From NCBI GenBank assembly GCA_903882345.1, contig CAIRWO010000213.1, forward strand, positions 1-9,480: 9,480 bases of DNA. Direction: 5' to 3'. Under the pieces are notes generated by a model that was given only the letters and a program-made list of their open reading frames with translations, was not told the DNA's origin and made no database searches. This document shows, piece after piece, positions 7,701-9,480 of this stretch. The stretch is from Candidatus Omnitrophota bacterium. GTDB lineage: Bacteria > Omnitrophota > Gorgyraeia > Gygaellales > Profunditerraquicolaceae. Within the stretch, counting starts at the first letter, position 1, and each line of letters starts with the position of its first letter. The translations under genes and the position numbers were made by a program.

Positions 7701-9480
7701 CAATGGTGAGCTCAAGCTGGCTTACAAAAACTTGGAGCAGGCCTGGGCCTTAGCTAAAACACCCGCACCGCAAAGCGAAAGGCGGTTAATTTTCTTATTT
7801 CCTGTTACTGCCCAATACAACACAAACGGTGATTATTTAGTAAACCCCGGCATAGTGGCCTTCTATGACCCGATTATCTGTAAAGTTCAATATCTCAACG
7901 TTCCTGCCGGACAATCATTGGCCTTAGATTATAACGGTCGTTACACAAGCGTGTTAGCAAAAGGATACCTTGATAGGGATAATAAGCTGACTTATACCTT
8001 TGGAGGCGGGTTAGTGCTGTCTCCTGTTGATTTAAGCGGAACAGTGACGGTAAGCGAAAAGGAGGTATTGGCGAGTTTAAGAGCAGCTTTGAATTTATGG
8101 GGGGTCATTGCCGCAACTAATGTTTCTACCGACGGTGAGACAGTCGATAAAAGTACGGTTAGATCTGCCTCGTTTGACATAGACGTGCCCACTTCTTTAG
8201 CAATGTTTAGGTTGACTTTTGCTATGCCTGATGTACCGGCAGCAACAGAGAAAGGCTTGGATAAGGCTCCTTGGAGCACCCAATTAAGTGCAGGAGACTT
8301 CCTGGTTGCCTATTCTCAAACTATTGATAGCCAAACATCCAAGGCGCTAAAGACAATAGATATAACCGTTCCCCTTCCTAAAATAGCAAATGTGGTAGAA
8401 ATACTGCTTGACTTTGAATCGACCGAGCAGGCGATTGATTGGTATTCTTTTGTAGAAAAGACAATGCAACATGAGATTATGCAAGCTTATATCGCGGGGA
8501 TAAAGGCAAGATATAAGTGGACCAATGATGCAGAACTTCAGGCGTTAGTGCAATGCGCCATTGATAAGGATCTCAATTATGCTTTATTGCGCAGCGCGAT
8601 AAGCTTAAGTGCGCCGTGGTTAAGTATTAGTAACCATGGCGGAGTTATTACCTTGGATGTGGTTTTTGACAAAGCCAAACTCTATCAAGTCATGGCTGAG
8701 CTTAATACCGCAATTACCAAAGAAATTGGCTTTAAGTTTGGAACGAGAATAGAAAATGAAGTAAAAACCAAGTTGCAAAATATCATCTTTACTGAGGGTA
8801 TAGAAATTAATATGGGGGGAGGCTGGAGCTTGAATTTGGACCTTAACCAGAAGTTATCTCAGGAAGAGGGAGGGGCTAATTCCAATATTATTCATGGCGG
8901 TTCTATAAAGATAGGTAATGATTATATAGAATTTACATTCGATGCCGGAGCTCAAAATAACAATAATACTTTTACTTTTACTGATTTCTCTGGCGGCCTT
9001 AACATCAAGACTAACCCGGGCAGTTCGATTTACCTAAAAGTAAACTATAACCTTTTGAACTCTGTCGACAAGAAAGGTGAATGGAGCTTGGGCTTCGGCT
9101 TTTCTACTAACGATTTTGTTGAGTTTGTCAAAAGTATCGGGGATTTGATTTCCGGCAGAAAAAGAACGAGCCCTCAGCCTGCTAAAACTTATAATCCTCC
9201 TTTACCCTGTCTTTACTTCAAAAATTCTGAATTGGCATCCCTTTTCAGTAAGATAGTTGAGAAACTAAAAGAAGATGCGTCTAAAGAAGCAGCAGCGTCA
9301 AAAGGAGGAGCCAATGCAAGAGCCCTTTCAATGGCTCCGCTGCCAGGTTTCTCTGACGATGCCAGCGAGTTGGTTACGCAATTAAGCGATCCCACCAATG
9401 TAAATGCAAAGAACTTATTTAAGGAGATTACCGGTTTAGACGTAGATAATCCGGATAAGAGTAAATTTGAAAATTACGTA
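1..9480 (+). CDS. Internal part of a giant multidomain protein (SecA-like motor, membrane block, TPR, glycosidase); both ends missing
   Basis: Frame +1 reads through all 3,160 codons without a stop, and it carries recognisable protein domains from about residue 580 to 2585, so it is a real coding frame and not a chance opening. No start codon can be assigned because the gene begins upstream of base 1, and it continues past base 9480. Domain order is: unassigned helical region, divergent SecA motor, charged helical region, polytopic membrane block, signal-like segment, possible cysteine hydrolase, five TPRs, second signal-like segment, HExxH motif region, clan GH-A glycoside hydrolase, and beta-rich or unassigned tail. 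Ordinary SecA is about 800-900 residues and never carries such a fusion. Giant genes with divergent SecA domains plus many membrane spans are, from memory, a known hallmark of Omnitrophota. A role in adhesion to, or degradation of, another cell's surface is inference. Chance joining of several genes by assembly error is unlikely, because the linkers also stay open in frame. Confidence 0.95.
1888..1905 (+). other. Walker A-like nucleotide-binding motif of the SecA-like domain
   Basis: Residues 630-635 read ASGKST and are followed by the hydrophobic VIFPALAYLI helix, as in SecA where TGEGKT is followed by a similar helix. The phosphate-binding Gly632-Lys633-Ser634 is kept, so nucleotide binding is possible. 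The first glycine of the usual loop is replaced by alanine, and the acidic Glu by Ser. Confidence 0.8.
2239..2250 (+). other. Walker B / motif II (DEAD) of the SecA-like domain
   Basis: Residues 747-750 are Asp-Glu-Ala-Asp, preceded by the hydrophobic strand WFILA and followed by KTLVDEAFSPHIIS, which matches the SILIDEARTPLIIS segment of SecA. Canonical SecA has DEVD here; this copy has a literal DEAD. Both acidic residues needed for magnesium binding and water activation are present. Confidence 0.9.
3070..3222 (+). other. Motifs V and VI of SecA NBD2, altered
   Basis: VTIITPAVSRGINI (residues 1024-1037) aligns with VTIATNMAGRGTDI of SecA, keeping Arg1033-Gly1034 but losing the preceding Gly and the acidic residue after it (Asn1036). 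QFRARGARRPE (1064-1074) aligns with QLRGRSGRQGD, keeping the three spaced arginines (1066, 1068, 1071) expected to contact ATP at the NBD1/NBD2 interface. Between them the ERHESRR block of SecA is replaced by an unrelated stretch (LDADLSPSSLD). Confidence 0.8.
3286..3840 (+). other. Charged helical region between motor and membrane block (residues 1096-1280)
   Basis: This segment follows directly on the last SecA block and is rich in Lys, Glu, Gln, Arg and Ile, with a heptad-like helix around residues 1115-1145 (IMILQRKILEQKIMSIRSQRRLWEE). It occupies the place of SecA's helical scaffold and wing domains, and the LQRKILEQK...RSQRRLWEE pattern is loosely reminiscent of the long scaffold helix, but identity is too weak to claim homology. 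The second half (1180-1270) is again helical and ends with the basic stretch TKKVISLKKPIKQG immediately before the first membrane span, which by the positive-inside rule suggests that this side lies in the cytoplasm together with the motor. Confidence 0.55.
3841..4890 (+). other. Polytopic membrane block, about 11-12 transmembrane segments (residues 1281-1630)
   Basis: Strongly hydrophobic stretches, judged by eye, lie at about residues 1283-1299, 1301-1319, 1321-1342, 1376-1397, 1404-1424, 1449-1471, 1474-1497, 1508-1526, 1529-1562 (long enough for one or two spans), 1583-1604 and 1607-1630. Short loops carry charged residues, for example DTSIQRLSRLFKGADEKGW (1346-1364) and RAIRQDSQQDYRLKRV (1433-1448), which look cytoplasmic. 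I see no SecY, ABC-transporter or other transporter signature, so no family is named. Several segments begin with similar small-residue-rich patterns and spacing near 60-70 residues, so internal duplication is possible. Its position right after a SecA-type motor suggests that it anchors the motor or forms a conduit; this is inference. Exact span number, and hence the side on which the following domains lie, cannot be fixed from reading alone. Confidence 0.85.
4891..4992 (+). other. Signal-peptide-like segment with possible signal peptidase I site (after residue 1660)
   Basis: After the last membrane span come two basic residues (NRK, 1631-1633), a moderately hydrophobic core (AAGLPTAIVTASIGL, 1637-1651), a polar TTTS stretch and then VYA (1658-1660) followed by QAFQP. 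This has the n-h-c layout of a signal peptide with an A-x-A-type site (V at -3, A at -1). In context it may act as the final span, with cleavage releasing everything downstream to the outer side of the membrane, or be only an uncleaved anchor. Confidence 0.5.
4993..5532 (+). other. Possible papain-like / OTU-like cysteine hydrolase domain (residues 1665-1844)
   Basis: After a short linker ending in PTRGPP (1695-1700), the sequence SYRGICLVDTLVSVLG places Cys1710 at the start of a helix, as in papain-fold, C39 and OTU hydrolases, where a glycine-rich turn precedes the nucleophilic cysteine and a helix with a [NF]AL..LLG pattern follows. His1807 sits in FWHAEVAV, 97 residues later, at the beginning of a predicted beta strand, which matches the usual position of the catalytic histidine. 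Strands IKVFAVDE and YYLVDINA lie between, and the segment IDAKQISDILSQAGIKI resembles the second helix of such folds. No family signature is matched with certainty, and a non-catalytic alpha/beta domain is equally possible. A Gln/Asn-rich linker (1814-1840) leads to the TPRs. If active it would be expected outside the cytoplasm and might cut proteins or peptide bridges. Confidence 0.3.
5533..6096 (+). repeat. Five tetratricopeptide repeats (residues 1845-2032), with DNA-level repeats of 102 bp
   Basis: TPRs are helix-turn-helix units that stack into a groove for binding proteins. Units lie at about residues 1845-1883 (39 residues, with an insertion STKSQ between helices), 1884-1917, 1918-1951, 1952-1985 and 1986-2019, followed by a capping helix to about 2032. 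Consensus positions are clear: A..Y..RG..Y...G....AI.DF.KAIELNP. The 27-base string beginning acccaagccatcgctgactt recurs at 5701, 5803 and 5905, exactly 102 bases (34 codons) apart, and units 2 and 4 (starting at 5650 and 5854) are most alike, with gcagaggcatatgt at both. Glutamine codon use switches here to CAA (10 of 11), against a strong CAG preference upstream. Both facts point to recent duplication and perhaps recent acquisition of this part. A role in gripping a partner or prey protein is inference. Confidence 0.97.
6097..6417 (+). other. Linker with a second short signal-like hydrophobic segment (residues 2033-2139)
   Basis: A polar linker (to about residue 2075, ending in HIRGPP) is followed by a helical stretch and then SHPLKNFLASAVLASQLWTAQ: basic residue Lys2110, a hydrophobic core of about 13 residues (2111-2123) and TA before QPQ (2125/2126). 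The core is short for a full membrane span. It resembles a weak signal peptide or a membrane-surface helix. No enzymatic domain is visible. Confidence 0.45.
6418..6861 (+). other. Possible zinc metallopeptidase-like region with HExxH motif (residues 2140-2287)
   Basis: His2231-Glu2232-Arg-Asn-His2235 fits the HExxH zincin motif, in which two histidines bind zinc and the glutamate activates water. It is preceded by a helix-like LLLDVVTN and followed by ILYPNESEDQ, where Glu2241 or Glu2243 could serve as third ligand. Upstream, a strand-rich stretch (TLQIVEDTTLGDTIITKD, then TVKINEVLL) is typical of the sheet edge in small zincins. Against the call: the two x positions are Arg and Asn rather than uncharged residues, and the domain seems small (about 100-140 residues). 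No known peptidase family is matched. Being between a signal-like segment and a glycosidase, it is expected on the same side of the membrane as both. Confidence 0.4.
6862..7755 (+). other. Clan GH-A (TIM-barrel) glycoside hydrolase or transglycosidase domain, GH2-C/GH72-like (residues 2288-2585)
   Basis: This domain should cleave or transfer beta-linked sugars by a retaining mechanism. It opens with FVGNEPYQIRGV (2296-2307) and continues with the barrel-strand signature LGANTIRTYQP (2324-2334), then LAKAGIKVIMGIP (2345-2357). HPAILMWEFGNEYNY (2379-2393) holds the Asn-Glu acid/base (Glu2390), as in GH2 and GH5-like enzymes. DKNHPVST (2421-2428) and VDVWGMNVYRWDG (2446-2458) follow. PMYISESGTDSYD (2477-2489) places the nucleophile at Glu2482, near the C-terminal end of a strand, 92 residues after the acid/base as expected. 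ITFMSFKDNWAKF (2521-2533) is the typical late aromatic strand. Length of about 300 residues fits a complete barrel without the beta-sandwich domains of full GH2. Both catalytic glutamates are present, so activity is likely. Substrate cannot be read from sequence; beta-1,3-glucan or a related cell-surface polymer is a guess. Confidence 0.9.
7756..8070 (+). other. Beta-rich domain after the glycosidase (residues 2586-2690)
   Basis: Alternating hydrophobic strands dominate (RLIFLFPV, GIVAFYDPIICKVQYLNV, SLALDYNGRYTSVLAKGYL, KLTYTFGGGLVLSPV), with Gly and Asn turns. The pattern suggests a small beta-sandwich, as is common for carbohydrate-binding or linker modules behind glycosidases. No family is recognised and no binding residues can be named. 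Confidence 0.45.
8071..8790 (+). other. Unrecognised alpha/beta region (residues 2691-2930)
   Basis: No family is recognised. The first part contains strands such as SFDIDVPTSLAMFRLTFAM (2725-2743) and KTIDITVPLPKIANVVEILLDFES (2785-2808). It is followed by a mostly helical part (QAIDWYSFVEKTMQHEIMQAYI, and later ELQALVQCAIDKDLNYALLRSAI), then a strand HGGVITLDVVF (2879-2889) and two further helices. It looks soluble, with no membrane span. The perfect ribosome-binding-like aaggaggt at 8059 lies just before this part but has no usable start codon at proper spacing, and the frame continues unbroken. Confidence 0.4.
8791..9120 (+). other. Gly/Asn-rich beta-strand region (residues 2931-3040)
   Basis: Strands of alternating polar and hydrophobic residues follow one another: GIEINMGGGWSLNLDLNQKL, SIKIGNDYIEFTFDAGA, FTFTDFSGGLNIKT, SIYLKVNYNLL and GEWSLGFGFSTNDF, separated by Gly/Asn/Ser turns including a NNNN run at 2986-2989. 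This could be part of a beta-prism, beta-helix or antiparallel barrel-like sheet used for attachment. Amphipathic alternation would also fit membrane beta-strands, but the strand number visible is small (about 8). No family is assigned. Confidence 0.4.
9121..9480 (+). other. Helical and linker tail of the window (residues 3041-3160), continuing beyond the end
   Basis: A basic, proline-rich linker (GRKRTSPQPAKTYNPPLP, 3054-3071) is followed by a helix (SELASLFSKIVEKLKEDASKEAAASK, 3076-3101), an Ala/Gly/Pro linker (GGANARALSMAPLPG) and the start of another acidic helical part that is cut by the end of the window. The linker composition suggests a boundary between two domains, the next one lying mainly outside the window. 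No family is recognised. Confidence 0.45.

Noticed and set aside
8059..8067. Perfect ribosome-binding-like aaggaggt inside the gene
   Set aside because: The next start codon (TTG at 8068) is too close and is in the same open frame, the next ATG is about 30 bases away, and no gene boundary is visible; the bases simply encode Lys-Glu-Val.
9303..9316. aggagg followed by ATG at 9314 at good spacing
   Set aside because: The ATG is in frame +2 and the frame closes after about two dozen codons. The DNA encodes a Gly/Ala linker in frame +1.
864..9398. Minus-strand open frames of 61-134 codons scattered through the window (longest at 3891-4295 and 4569-4964)
   Set aside because: All lie opposite the continuous frame +1 coding sequence. 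The longest are the reverse of membrane-span codons, have no ribosome-binding sites or recognisable domains, and are shadows of the real frame.

Overview
The whole window is one open reading frame. Frame +1 has no stop codon from base 1 to base 9480, giving 3,160 codons, and it has neither a start nor a true end here, so both ends of the gene lie outside. The window is therefore an internal piece of a giant protein gene. I found no second gene, RNA gene, promoter, terminator, CRISPR array or insertion sequence. Every other open frame on either strand is short and lies inside this one. Residue numbers below count from the first codon of the window.

The likely source is an uncultivated Omnitrophota bacterium (formerly OP3 / Omnitrophica). 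From memory of published work, giant genes of this phylum typically encode divergent SecA-type DEAD motor domains, many transmembrane segments, and domains for attachment and carbohydrate degradation. This window shows a SecA-like motor, a multi-span membrane block and a glycoside hydrolase in one chain. The lineage call is an inference from architecture, not from a marker gene.

Layout: residues 1-578 are soluble, mostly helical and unrecognised. Residues 580-1095 are a divergent SecA motor with nucleotide-binding domain 1, a preprotein cross-linking-like insertion and nucleotide-binding domain 2; its helicase motifs are recognisable but altered. Residues 1096-1280 are charged and helical. 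Residues 1281-1630 hold about 11-12 membrane segments, followed by a signal-peptide-like segment ending in VYA before QAF (cut after residue 1660). Residues 1665-1815 may be a papain-like cysteine hydrolase (Cys1710, His1807). Residues 1845-2032 hold five TPR units, three of which share nearly identical DNA at a 102-bp period. A second short signal-like hydrophobic segment lies near residue 2115, and an HExxH motif (HERNH) at 2231-2235. Residues 2288-2585 form a clan GH-A glycoside hydrolase with both expected glutamates. The remainder is beta-rich or unassigned.

A reasonable working model is that the motor and membrane block help move or anchor the chain, while the later part (peptidase-like, TPR, zincin-like, glycosidase and beta-rich domains) acts outside the cytoplasm, for example on the surface polymers of another cell. 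The domain order is read from the sequence; the self-export and predation roles are inference.
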